Source: a virus. Taken from it: a DNA stretch of 31,442 bases. The stretch lies in IMG/VR virus record IMGVR_UViG_3300047550_001382, positions 1-31,442 of that record. The stretch is one strand, 5' to 3'. Of this stretch, positions 22,987 through 29,781 are shown one piece after another (the first letter of the stretch is position 1; each line of letters starts with the position of its first letter). The notes beneath the pieces were generated by a model. The model was not told the DNA's origin and ran no database searches. It saw only the letters and a list, made by a program, of their open reading frames with translations. The position numbers were made by a program, and so were the translations under genes.

Positions 22987-24309
22987 TTAGTGCAGGAACA
23001 TCATGGTTGCTATTAGGAGGAACTCTTCTTCCTCCGCCGCTTTCCTCAGCTCTCGATCTAGTGCTTCCAGTGCCGAGAAGTTCCCCTGCCTCAGGGCTCG
23101 TGCGTAGGCAGTCGCGACTTTCTCGCTGTAGTCTTTCGCGGCCTCGAGATCCGCGTGAGCCCGCGCTAGTTCTCCGAGCCTCTGTAGCTCTTTGCGTCGC
23201 TCGTCCTCAGCCTCCTGAACTCTCAGGAGTTGCGCGATCTCTCTTGAGGTCTCATCGGCAATCTGCGCCGACTCGGTCTCGAGCCGCTCGCGCTCCCGCT
23301 CCCGCTCCCTGCGCCGCCGGAGTTCAATCTCGTACTCGTTGTGGAACAGCCATCCGCCAGAGGGCTGCTCGGTCGGTGTCTGCGTCTGCGCGGCGAGAAC
23401 CCCCGCCGCGTCGAAGGTGAGACTCGAGACGCCTAGCAACTCGCCGCTGCCGGTGAGCACTCCGGTCGCAGTGAACGACAGCCCCGCCGTGCCGCTCAGG
23501 GCTCCGGCGGATGCTGATGTCAGCGTGCCGCTGCCACCGAACGTCAGGCCGCTCGAGCCGAGTAATGCCCCGGCCCCGGTCAGTGCGCCGGACGGAGTGA
23601 ACGAGAGAGCGGCCGAACCGAGTAGCGCCCCTGAGCCCGTCAGTACCGCGACTGGCGTGTACGTGACCGACGCCGCGCCGAGCAACGAGCCCGCGCCGCT
23701 CAATGTCGCGGTCGGAGTGAATGTCAGGCCAGCCGATCCGGTCAGCGCACCGGACCCCGTGAGCACAGCGACTGGGGTGAATGTCAGCCCCGCGCTGCCC
23801 GCAAGCGCGCCCGACCCGGTCAACGACCCGGTCGGCGTAAAACTGAGCGAGGTCGAGCCTGTCAGATCGCCGCTGGCGGCGCTCGAGAGCGTGCCGCTCA
23901 CGCTGAACGTGAGAGCACTCGTTCCCGACAGAGCGCCCGATCCCGTCAGCGCGGCAGTCGGAGTAAATGTGACCGCGCTCGTGCCGGTCAGAGCACCCGC
24001 GCCCGTTAGGGTTGCGGTCGGCGCGAAACTGAGCGCGCTCGATCCTGAGAGCGCCCCCGACCCCGTTAGGGTGGCAGCAGGGGTAAACGTCAGCGTCGAT
24101 GCGCCCGCCATTCGCGCGGTGAACGCACCAGATACTGCAAACGTCAGCGCAGCCGCGCCGATTAGAGCACCAGCACCCGTGAGAGTTGTGCTCGATCCGA
24201 ACGTGAGCGATGCCGTTCCGGTCATCTCCCCTGAAGGGGGAGCGTAACTTGGGATTAGCTGCGCCCGTGGGATGTAGCGCAGCATCCACGGCCGCAGAAA
24301 TAGCGCCAT
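22987..24309 (-). CDS. Repeat protein: fourteen ~20-residue repeats plus coiled-coil tail, 440 aa
   Basis: After a short hydrophobic N-terminus, residues 29-305 are made of about 14 copies of a Ser/Thr/Ala/Gly/Leu repeat with consensus LTGSGALxGSxxLTFTPxxx. Residues 331-430 turn sharply into a charged coiled coil starting RRRRERERERERLE. The C-terminus (EEFLLIATMMFLH) is hydrophobic. Regular 20-residue beta repeats followed by a helix suggest a beta-solenoid or fibre-like stalk. The gene lies in the accessory block before the terminase genes, so it may be a virion fibre or a surface protein; neither signal peptide nor LPXTG anchor is seen. No family is recognised. Confidence 0.75.
   Translation of the reverse strand: MALFLRPWMLRYIPRAQLIPSYAPPSGEMTGTASLTFGSSTTLTGAGALIGAAALTFAVSGAFTARMAGASTLTFTPAATLTGSGALSGSSALSFAPTATLTGAGALTGTSAVTFTPTAALTGSGALSGTSALTFSVSGTLSSAASGDLTGSTSLSFTPTGSLTGSGALAGSAGLTFTPVAVLTGSGALTGSAGLTFTPTATLSGAGSLLGAASVTYTPVAVLTGSGALLGSAALSFTPSGALTGAGALLGSSGLTFGGSGTLTSASAGALSGTAGLSFTATGVLTGSGELLGVSSLTFDAAGVLAAQTQTPTEQPSGGWLFHNEYEIELRRRRERERERERLETESAQIADETSREIAQLLRVQEAEDERRKELQRLGELARAHADLEAAKDYSEKVATAYARALRQGNFSALEALDRELRKAAEEEEFLLIATMMFLH
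23395..24225 (-). repeat. Degenerate in-frame 60-bp tandem repeat array
   Basis: The LTF-like core (SLTF, ALTF, TLTF, ALSF, AVTF ...) recurs 14 times, mostly every 20 codons, with one 18- and two 22-codon intervals. The array encodes residues 29-305 of the 440-aa protein. All copies have diverged at synonymous and some amino-acid positions, so it is an old array under selection on the protein rather than a recent expansion. Confidence 0.85.
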
Positions 24310-24311
24310 GG

Positions 24312-24551
24312 CTAACCCCTAGTGCGTTCTAGATCGTCCAGCAGTCCTAACGCGCTCCAATGTCTCGACACGTCGCCTGCGTTTCGTTTCGCTTCTTTCG
24401 ACCGAAACCGTAGCCATTGGCTCATTTGCAAGCCGGTTTCGTAGTCCATCGTTAACGTCGAGTTGCCCACGTGCAATTTGACTAGCTCGCCGTCACACTC
24501 GACCGCTATGCGCTGGCGTTTCAGCACGTCGCGCTTATTACTTCCGAACAT
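24312..24551 (-). CDS. Conserved-looking small protein, 79 aa
   Basis: ATG start; stop two bases before the next gene. It opens MFGSNKRDVLKRQRIAVECD, has a small beta part (GELVKLHVGNSTLTMDYETG) and a helical basic part (LQMSQWLRFRSKEAKRNAGD). This 'L.....ALQLSQWLR..A.EAKR..GD' ending is seen in small uncharacterised phage proteins near structural genes. No function is known. Confidence 0.6.
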   Translation of the reverse strand: MFGSNKRDVLKRQRIAVECDGELVKLHVGNSTLTMDYETGLQMSQWLRFRSKEAKRNAGDVSRHWSALGLLDDLERTRG

Positions 24552-24559
24552 GGGATGAT

Positions 24560-24994
24560 CTAGTCAACGGTGATGTCGAGGGCCCCGGCAGCGAATGAGG
24601 GTGTCACGCCGTTGCTCACCGTCAACGACGACGTACCCGAGAACAGCAGATTGCCCGTGCCGCTCGAGTCCGTGCCGATGCCAAAATGGGTCACGGTCGA
24701 GCCAGTAACACCGCAGGCCGCAAACGTAATCGCGTTATCGTTGTCCGTCACGCCTGACGCATGCGTCCATTGCGCAGCCGCGCGAGCAACGCTCACTCGA
24801 GCATAGTTCGTATAGGCGCTCTCGCTCGTGGTTTGAGTACCGGCCTCGCCAGGATCGCCCGTGTGCAATGAAATGTAGAACACACCCGCCGTTGCCGAGC
24901 CGCGCAAGCCTCCGGCGTCACCGATGAGGGTGTAATCCGTATTCTCAAAAACGAGCCGCATGATGCCCGCTTCAAAGCCGTTTGATGCACTCAT
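24560..24994 (-). CDS. Phage virion-associated protein with 'SLHTGDPG' motif, 144 aa
   Basis: ATG start, coupled to the preceding gene with the stop and start adjacent. Motifs FYISLHTGDPGEAGTQTTSE and YTNYARVSVAR, then THFGIGTDSSGTGNLLFSG, are widespread in small phage structural proteins often labelled tail-fibre-associated. They indicate a compact beta domain. Together with the two upstream neighbours it probably forms a surface or fibre complex. No catalytic residues are apparent. Confidence 0.7.
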   Translation of the reverse strand: MSASNGFEAGIMRLVFENTDYTLIGDAGGLRGSATAGVFYISLHTGDPGEAGTQTTSESAYTNYARVSVARAAAQWTHASGVTDNDNAITFAACGVTGSTVTHFGIGTDSSGTGNLLFSGTSSLTVSNGVTPSFAAGALDITVD

Positions 24995-25462
24995 TTAACC
25001 GAACTCCTCGACATATAGGGTCCCACTGATTGTCAGAGAGTCAGCAGGTGTAGTAGCCAGTTCCACAGTCGCGCGCCGACTGCCTGTGAGTTCAACGCAG
25101 AACTCAGGCGGCAGAATCAATTGATACGGCACGCGGATATTCCAGTTGTCGGCATGGTGCGTGACGATTGTTCCAGTGTTGGCTTTGGTGGTGTTGTTCA
25201 CTTCCGCCGAGAACCCGGCGGCTGCGTCCGTCACGTTGACGGGAACCGGCGTCGGAGCCGAACCACCAGAACCGGACACTGTCGCGCCGGACTTGATAAT
25301 GACCGACAGACCTTCCTCGGCCGCGTCGCCAACGTCGCTGGACTGCGAGAGATACAGCGCGCGTAGTCGGCAGTTTTTACCGGCCGCTGCTGTGATCTCG
25401 AAAAAGTCCTGCTGTGCCGTCACGGCCACGCCAGTAAACGACACGGTGTAAAACCTGCTCAT
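24995..25462 (-). CDS. Small beta-rich structural protein, 155 aa
   Basis: ATG with GAGG upstream. The product starts MSRFYTVSFTGVAVTAQQDF, followed by FEITAAAGKNCRLRALYLSQ, and ends LTISGTLYVEEFG. This layout ('f.v.ft.vav.a.qD.feI.a..gk..rl..i.l.Q') is common to small uncharacterised phage proteins next to fibre genes. There is no signal peptide. It is probably a virion accessory protein with a jelly-roll-like domain; this is inference from composition and place. Confidence 0.65.
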   Translation of the reverse strand: MSRFYTVSFTGVAVTAQQDFFEITAAAGKNCRLRALYLSQSSDVGDAAEEGLSVIIKSGATVSGSGGSAPTPVPVNVTDAAAGFSAEVNNTTKANTGTIVTHHADNWNIRVPYQLILPPEFCVELTGSRRATVELATTPADSLTISGTLYVEEFG

Positions 25463-25470
25463 GTGTTACC

Positions 25471-27369
25471 TCAATGCAGCAGCAGAGGCGCAATGCTGCG
25501 CAGATAAACGAAACTCGTGGACGGTCCCGCAGTGCCTACGGTCCATCGTGGCGTCTGTGTGTAAGTGTCGAGCGCGGTCGATCCGGCGTAGACGCGAAAG
25601 TCGAAGTAGTCGCCGTCGCTCGGTGCTGAACTCAGCGCCACCAACCACTCGACCTCGGTGTAATCGTCCGTCGTGATGTCGATGGCGTCGCCCGTTTCGC
25701 TGTTTTCGTCGTCCCAGCGGCGACCAGTGACGAAATCGCTCGTCGTTTTACCGCTCGGCGCTGTGAGGCGCGCCGTCGTCGCTTCGCCGCCAGCCGTGAT
25801 GTTGCTCGACGTGTCGACGTAGACCTCGTTAGATGCCCCTGTGATACGCACGCGGAGCACGAATCCTGGGCCGCGCACGTTCGTCGTCGTGCCGCCCGCC
25901 GTAGCTGTCAACGTCACCGCACCAGAGCCAGAGCCCGACGACACGGCCGCCTCGACGATAAAGCCGCCGATGTCGTTTCCGGTCGTGCTGTCCGGTTCCT
26001 GCACCTCGGTCACTGTCCCGAACGTCGTACCAGACTGAGACAGCGCCTCGGCCGAGAACTGGCTCGGCGTCGTGACGTCGGTCGGTATGACCATGCCGGC
26101 CAAGATGTAGTCGCCGGCCGCAATGTCGATTGAGCCTGTGGCTATCGAGACGTTGCCCGCGCTCGTGTCCTTACCTACTGCCCCGGCATAGCTGAGCGTG
26201 CCGGTGTCACTCGCCTGTATGCGGTAGATGTTGGCCCAACATACGTTATTGGTGCCGACCGTCACCGACAGCGTGCCGGACTCTGAGCCCGACACGGTGT
26301 CCTTGGTGTACACGTAAATATTCGTGTTGCCGGTATCGGCACCGAGCGTCGTCGTATAGCCGCCCGTGTTGCCATCAGTCGCGCCCGTGTTCTGGGCTTG
26401 GAGCGTCCACCCGCTCGGCGTCGTGACCGTGCCGCCGTTCGCGCTGCTCGGCTTCTGGCCCACGACCAGCACTAGCGCCGAATTGGCCGTGATTCCACTC
26501 GGGTAGGTCGGCGCGACACTCGTGCCGCCGCTCGCGGAGTAGGCGATTGTGCCCGCTGCGCCGAATGACAGCGTGGGCGAATTCACGGACCCTACCGGAA
26601 CCGGAACATATCCGCCGGTCCCGTTTTTTTGGTATCGCAACGTGTAGGCGGTGCTGTCTGCGTCGCCGGTCGAATCGACCAGCAGCCGCACCAAGCGGCT
26701 CTGCGTGTCCGGCAGAGTTATGCTGGTATCCTGAGCCGCTTCCCATGTGTGGGCAGATTCAGACCCGTCGTCTACACCCCAACGGTACCCTTCTTGCTCG
26801 AGCGTCGCTGTGCTGTACGTGACGATCAGTTCCGGCCGTTGGCCGTCGGTGCCCTCAGAAGACACGACCTCAAAATAGTTTGCTGAGTCGGTCAGCAGCC
26901 AACCGTAGTTTGGGTTGGTGCCGTTGACCCAATTTTGCACGTCACTGATTAAACCGGCCGCTTGGTAGCTCACGTACCCGGTGCTGGTGCCGTGATTGAT
27001 TGTGGCGCTGGACGCTGCTGCGTCAGTTCCGGCCGCCGCGCCAGCAGTGCCCCAGTTGTTGCCAGTGGAAAAGACGTTCCACGTCGCCTGATTCTCGACC
27101 CAGTTCCGCAGAACGCGTGAGAAGATTGTACTGCCGGCGACCGGGCTGCCAACCGCATAGAGCCGGACCGTCACGTCGGTTACGGTCGCGTTGCTTGGGA
27201 TGTTTGACAGCCCACTGAATTTTATTAACGGCTTTTCGTCGTTAAACGACGAACTGGTCATTGGCGATGCGCTGCCGAGATTCGTCGTCGGCGTGCTTAC
27301 GTCGATTTCGCAGTCCTCGACGCCGGTGTACGTCCCGGTCGTGTTGTCGGTGATCGTTGCGACGGTCAC
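25471..27369 (-). CDS. Large surface/adhesin-like protein with N-terminal DNRLRE-type domain, 632 aa
   Basis: GTG start at 27369, one base after the preceding stop. Residues 1-180 look like the DNRLRE beta-sandwich (YTGVEDCEIDV, EKPLIKFSGLSNIPSNATV, VRLYAV, RNWVENQATWNV, DVQNWVNGTNPNYGWLL, RPELIVTYS), a carbohydrate/surface-associated fold. The remainder is Ser/Thr/Gly-rich beta sequence, with several Ig-like or fibre-like segments (PSGWTLQAQN; GDYILAGMVI). No signal peptide, so it is probably carried on the virion rather than secreted by the Sec pathway. It may be an adhesin or fibre that helps binding; its place directly downstream of the late promoter is unusual for P22-like phages. Confidence 0.7.
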   Translation of the reverse strand: MTVATITDNTTGTYTGVEDCEIDVSTPTTNLGSASPMTSSSFNDEKPLIKFSGLSNIPSNATVTDVTVRLYAVGSPVAGSTIFSRVLRNWVENQATWNVFSTGNNWGTAGAAAGTDAAASSATINHGTSTGYVSYQAAGLISDVQNWVNGTNPNYGWLLTDSANYFEVVSSEGTDGQRPELIVTYSTATLEQEGYRWGVDDGSESAHTWEAAQDTSITLPDTQSRLVRLLVDSTGDADSTAYTLRYQKNGTGGYVPVPVGSVNSPTLSFGAAGTIAYSASGGTSVAPTYPSGITANSALVLVVGQKPSSANGGTVTTPSGWTLQAQNTGATDGNTGGYTTTLGADTGNTNIYVYTKDTVSGSESGTLSVTVGTNNVCWANIYRIQASDTGTLSYAGAVGKDTSAGNVSIATGSIDIAAGDYILAGMVIPTDVTTPSQFSAEALSQSGTTFGTVTEVQEPDSTTGNDIGGFIVEAAVSSGSGSGAVTLTATAGGTTTNVRGPGFVLRVRITGASNEVYVDTSSNITAGGEATTARLTAPSGKTTSDFVTGRRWDDENSETGDAIDITTDDYTEVEWLVALSSAPSDGDYFDFRVYAGSTALDTYTQTPRWTVGTAGPSTSFVYLRSIAPLLLH

Positions 27370-27370
27370 G

Positions 27371-27574
27371 TTATAACCCTACGCGCGCCCACCCGACGCT
27401 CGACGTGCGCATCGGGTTATGCTCTCGAATGCCTAACACGATCAGACGTTTCAGAAAGTGCGTGCGGTTCAGTCCCAGTGCCTCAGCCGCTTTCGCGTTC
27501 GAGCCGTGCTCAGCAATCGCCGCGATCAGTGTCTGCCGCTCCCATTCCCGGCGCATTTCACTGAAGCGGCTCAT
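27371..27574 (-). CDS. Fis-type helix-turn-helix protein, 67 aa
   Basis: The ATG at 27574 shares its A with the preceding TGA (TGATG); the longer open frame upstream is antisense-like. The core ERQTLIAAIAEHGSNAKAAE-ALGLNRTHFLKRLIVLGI (residues 11-48) matches the Fis/NtrC C-terminal DNA-binding domain, in which AA..LG and the following R form the recognition helix. There is no oligomerisation or sigma54 domain, so it acts as a small DNA-binding protein. Being the second late gene, it may regulate late or host genes, or help recruit DNA for packaging; no evidence decides. Confidence 0.75.
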   Translation of the reverse strand: MSRFSEMRREWERQTLIAAIAEHGSNAKAAEALGLNRTHFLKRLIVLGIREHNPMRTSSVGWARVGL

Positions 27575-27975
27575 CAGCCAAATCGGTGCTGCAACATCGC
27601 ACGGACCCAAGCCAGAACGACATCGACAATCGACGGCGGATTCGGCGCGGAATAGCTGCCAGTTTTGCAGGACACGTTCGACGGCCCGCTCGTTAAGCCG
27701 CCTTTCGCGGCCGTGGTCGTCGTCTTGGCGCGATAGCACCGGCTGACGCCTGCCGCTGGATCTGGGACCGTTGCCGATGTGGCAGCGCCTGCCACCACCT
27801 GCGAACCTGCGACCGAAACGAATGCCGAGGTCGTTGCCCACTCGATGGTCGTTGAGGCAATGTCAGCCGAGGCCAACACGGTGCCGTCCGTATAGCTCGT
27901 GGGGTTTGTCCACGTCACGACGGCGGCTTGACCTGCGAAACTGACGAGCGCGAGCAGGGCTGCGAGGTATCGCAT
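27574..27975 (-). CDS. Secreted FnIII-like protein, 133 aa
   Basis: ATG with AGGAG six bases upstream. Residues 1-18 (MRYLAALLALVSFAGQAA) are a good Sec signal peptide, cleaved after AQAA-type GQAA. The mature part resembles a fibronectin type III domain (TWTNPTSYTDGTVLASADI, TTIEWATTS, CYRAKTTTT) with two Cys that could form a periplasmic disulphide. It is the first gene after the two terminators and thus the first to be read under Q control. Likely exported; possible roles are host-surface modification or exclusion, but this is unproven. Confidence 0.7.
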   Translation of the reverse strand: MRYLAALLALVSFAGQAAVVTWTNPTSYTDGTVLASADIASTTIEWATTSAFVSVAGSQVVAGAATSATVPDPAAGVSRCYRAKTTTTAAKGGLTSGPSNVSCKTGSYSAPNPPSIVDVVLAWVRAMLQHRFG

Positions 27976-27990
27976 GATGTTCTCCTAACG

Positions 27991-28016
27991 AATAAAACGC
28001 CCCTTATGCCGGGGCG
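27991..28016 (-). terminator. Second rho-independent terminator of the Q-late leader
   Basis: On the minus strand CGCCCC-GGCATAA-GGGGCG is followed by TTTTATT. The 6-bp GC stem lies 15 bases upstream of the AGGAG/ATG of the first late gene. Confidence 0.85.
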
Positions 28017-28055
28017 TGGCGCTCCGCTGTCACCCGTAGGTGCGCGAGATGGCGC

Positions 28056-28082
28056 AAAAAAAAACCCCGCTCAGTGGCGGGG
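28056..28082 (-). terminator. First rho-independent terminator of the Q-late leader (tR'-like)
   Basis: On the minus strand CCCCGC, a six-base loop CACTGA, and GCGGGG are followed by nine T. It lies about 45 bases past the predicted late start site and directly after the Q gene, the arrangement expected for a terminator overcome by Q antitermination. Confidence 0.9.
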
Positions 28083-28130
28083 CAATGAACGCGCATTTAC
28101 TCGGGGCGAGCGAATGCGCTGAGATGGCCG

Positions 28131-28502
28131 CTATCGTATCAGACCTGGCAGATGTTGCAAGGCATGGAGATGATGACCTACGAGAATACGTGCTTGGCGG
28201 AGCATTGCCGCCACCCGCTGGACGTTGTAGCCGACCTCGTCCGCGATCTCCGACTCCGAGAGTTGTGAGGGGTTGAGGTAATACCTAGCGACCACGCTCC
28301 AGTAGTCCGGTCTCGCCGCCCGCATCTTCGCGACCGCTTTCTCGGTGAGTTCGATCTCCGGGGTCGGCTCACCGTCGTGGGCGTGGTCAAGTCTCTGGCG
28401 CAGGTAGCCCGCAGCGGTCCCCTCGGCCCCTGGGGCTGGACACCGCGCCCACCGACCCCAGGCCAGCATGAGCAGGTGGATCTCGCGCGGCTCGTCAGTC
28501 AC
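28131..28502 (-). CDS. Q-like late antitermination protein, 123 aa
   Basis: GTG start with GAGGAG five bases upstream and GTGA overlap with the preceding gene. The N-terminus has LMLAWGRWAR (11-20) and GYLRQRL, then PEIELTEKAVAKM, RPDYWSVVARYYLNPSQLSE and SESEIADEVGYNVQRVAAML (82-101), which reads as a helix-turn-helix. This layout ('W.rW ... A..vd.av..l.......v..yY..g.s..eIA..lg.....v...l..a') is that of small phage Q-type antiterminators. Its place, after the nin genes and immediately before a promoter plus two terminators, agrees strongly. It would bind near the late promoter and convert RNA polymerase into a terminator-resistant form. Confidence 0.78.
   Translation of the reverse strand: MTDEPREIHLLMLAWGRWARCPAPGAEGTAAGYLRQRLDHAHDGEPTPEIELTEKAVAKMRAARPDYWSVVARYYLNPSQLSESEIADEVGYNVQRVAAMLRQARILVGHHLHALQHLPGLIR
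28133..28160 (-). promoter_or_regulatory. Candidate late promoter (pR'-like) overlapping the Q gene 3' end
   Basis: The last codons of Q contain TTGCAA (28155-28160) and, 16 bases downstream, TGATACGAT, that is an extended -10 (TG-n-TACGAT, box at 28133-28138). Both hexamers match four of six consensus bases. The start would be near 28126, and the first terminator follows within about 45 bases. In lambda the Q-responsive promoter is just after Q, with the qut site overlapping it. I infer the same role here. Confidence 0.6.
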
Positions 28503-28654
28503 TGCGGCTCCTCGTGGTTCTCGACGTTGACCAGTAGCGAAAACTTTTCAATGACCTCCTCGGCCATCTCGTACCGGCGTCGCCACTCATCACGCTCTTT
28601 CAGAGCCTCGGCGTACCGTTCCTGCAAAGAGCAGTAATCACAGTTGCACTTCAT
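28499..28654 (-). CDS. Small Cys/coiled-coil protein, 51 aa
   Basis: ATG overlapping the TGA of ninB (ATGA). The product has a CNCDYC knuckle at residues 3-8, followed by a single amphipathic helix (LQERYAEALKERDEWRRRYE) and an acidic end. It may be a tiny zinc-binding adaptor; no family recognised. Its end supplies the GAGGAG ribosome-binding site for the Q gene. Confidence 0.6.
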   Translation of the reverse strand: MKCNCDYCSLQERYAEALKERDEWRRRYEMAEEVIEKFSLLVNVENHEEPQ

Positions 28655-29061
28655 GCCGCTTGCTCCCCCGGAAGCTCGAGCACGATCCCGAACTCGGCCA
28701 TCCGACGTACGAACCACTCGACGAACTCCGCGAACTCGGCCGCGCTCAATGCCGAGCTTCTGCGGAGCGGCTTGAGCCGTCGCTTGCCCAGCCCCGACAT
28801 TTCCTGCCACCCGAAGCACTCCCCGAGCGCCCACTCGTGCAAGTCGTCCTTGGTCCACCCCGCGAGCGTCTCTCCGCCCCTCTCAAGCACGTCGGCGTAC
28901 AAAGCCCACAGGAGCGCGTTCTGGTCGTTGCTGCGCTTGGCGTAGGGCTCCACCACTACGCGCCACTTGCGATCCGTAGGCAGGCTGTACAGGTGGCGCA
29001 TGAGCTTGCCGATGGCCTCAGTGCGATCCAGAGAGCCCGGCAAAACGAACGAGTCCTTCAC
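28651..29061 (-). CDS. ninB: NinB (lambda Orf-like) recombination mediator, 136 aa
   Basis: The GTG at 29061 overlaps the ninG stop (GTGA); an upstream start would extend 12 residues into ninG without gain. The family signature RSNDQNALLWALYADV (about 43-58) is clear, followed by WTKDDLHEWALGECFGWQ and ALSAAEFAEFVEWFVRRMAE, as in lambda NinB. Length is close to lambda NinB (146). These proteins bind single-stranded DNA and help load recombinase on SSB-coated DNA. Located between ninG and Q, as in lambdoid phages. Confidence 0.9.
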   Translation of the reverse strand: MKDSFVLPGSLDRTEAIGKLMRHLYSLPTDRKWRVVVEPYAKRSNDQNALLWALYADVLERGGETLAGWTKDDLHEWALGECFGWQEMSGLGKRRLKPLRRSSALSAAEFAEFVEWFVRRMAEFGIVLELPGEQAA

Positions 29062-29645
29062 GGCCGCATCTCCCGCTCGTTTTTCAACTCGCGCCACGCC
29101 GCCACATACCGCCGCCGCAACGTGAGCAACCCGTCTCGAGTCCAGTGAACCGGCTCGTTGTCGTTCTCAAGCGCCTCGACCCTTTGCAGGCCGATCTTGC
29201 CGATCAGCGCCTTGCGGTATTCCACAATGTTCCCGCTCAGGTACGTGTTGCACTGCTCGCATTGCAGGTGGCAGTTGTCCTCGTTGAATCTGAGGTGCGA
29301 TGCCGCTGCCGTGGTTCGGTAGTGCCCCGCGTTAACTTTTGCGCCGCTTGAACGACCGCACGATATGCACGGCTGGCCGTAGTCTCTCTCGCGGATAAAC
29401 CGGTTAAATTCGCGCTGAACCTCTTTGAGGTACTGGCTGATCGTTTTATTCTTGACCCGGTACTCGCGCCGCTCTTCCTTCACGGCCTTAGCGACCGTCT
29501 TAGCGACCTTGTGCGGCTGGCTCCGTGCGTAGGCGATGGCGCATGTCGGTGAACAACACGCTTGCAACGTGTTTCGCGGCTCAAAAAAGCGTTTGCACAT
29601 CCGGCACTTTTTCTGCTTGACGGACTCGCGCGAGGAATCGCTCAT
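29058..29645 (-). CDS. ninG: NinG (lambda Rap-like) Holliday-junction nuclease, 195 aa
   Basis: The ATG at 29645 overlaps the stop of the zinc-finger ORF (ATGA); the open frame upstream lacks family similarity. It has an N-terminal Cys cluster C14/C17 ... C31/C35 (KKCRMCKRFF; CCSPTCA), then YLKEVQREFNRFIRERD and a second cluster PCISCGR (C93, C96) ... NAGHYRT (H108), NCHLQCEQCNTYLSGNIVEY (C129, C132), the HNH-like core of NinG. Lambda NinG/Rap resolves recombination intermediates. Length is near that of lambda NinG (204). Confidence 0.92.
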   Translation of the reverse strand: MSDSSRESVKQKKCRMCKRFFEPRNTLQACCSPTCAIAYARSQPHKVAKTVAKAVKEERREYRVKNKTISQYLKEVQREFNRFIRERDYGQPCISCGRSSGAKVNAGHYRTTAAASHLRFNEDNCHLQCEQCNTYLSGNIVEYRKALIGKIGLQRVEALENDNEPVHWTRDGLLTLRRRYVAAWRELKNEREMRP

Positions 29646-29781
29646 GGATTGCTTTCCAGCACTTCCGGCCGGTGCTCGGATGACACAACCACATCCGGCG
29701 CTTCTTGATCCCAAAGAGGTACGGCACGATCTCGACGCCGACCACGCTGTGGCGGTGGCAGTGTTCGCACGTTTCGCGCAT
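29581..29781 (-). CDS. Overlapping 66-aa Cys-containing ORF bridging the zinc-finger/ninG junction
   Basis: A third frame, starting at an ATG at 29781, lies over the last 140 bases of the zinc-finger ORF and the first 65 bases of ninG. It encodes ETCEHCHRH (C5, C8), EIVPYLFGIKKRRMWLCHPS (with C33) and GRKCWKAIHERFLARVRQ (C41), which looks like a compact zinc-binding protein and is more protein-like than the Pro/Arg-rich tail of the overlapping frame. It may be a real gene, or it may be the original reading frame continuing after an old frameshift. Either way one of the frames here is unusual. Confidence 0.5.
   Translation of the reverse strand: MRETCEHCHRHSVVGVEIVPYLFGIKKRRMWLCHPSTGRKCWKAIHERFLARVRQAEKVPDVQTLF

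Noticed and set aside
23395-24225. Possible CRISPR-like array
   Set aside because: The repeats are contiguous 60-bp coding units without unique spacers and stay in frame, so they are protein repeats.
23339-24247. 302-aa plus-strand and 321-aa minus-strand frames over the repeat gene
   Set aside because: They inherit periodicity from the 60-bp repeats; the plus-strand frame is antisense and the other is an out-of-frame shadow, both without coupling to neighbours.
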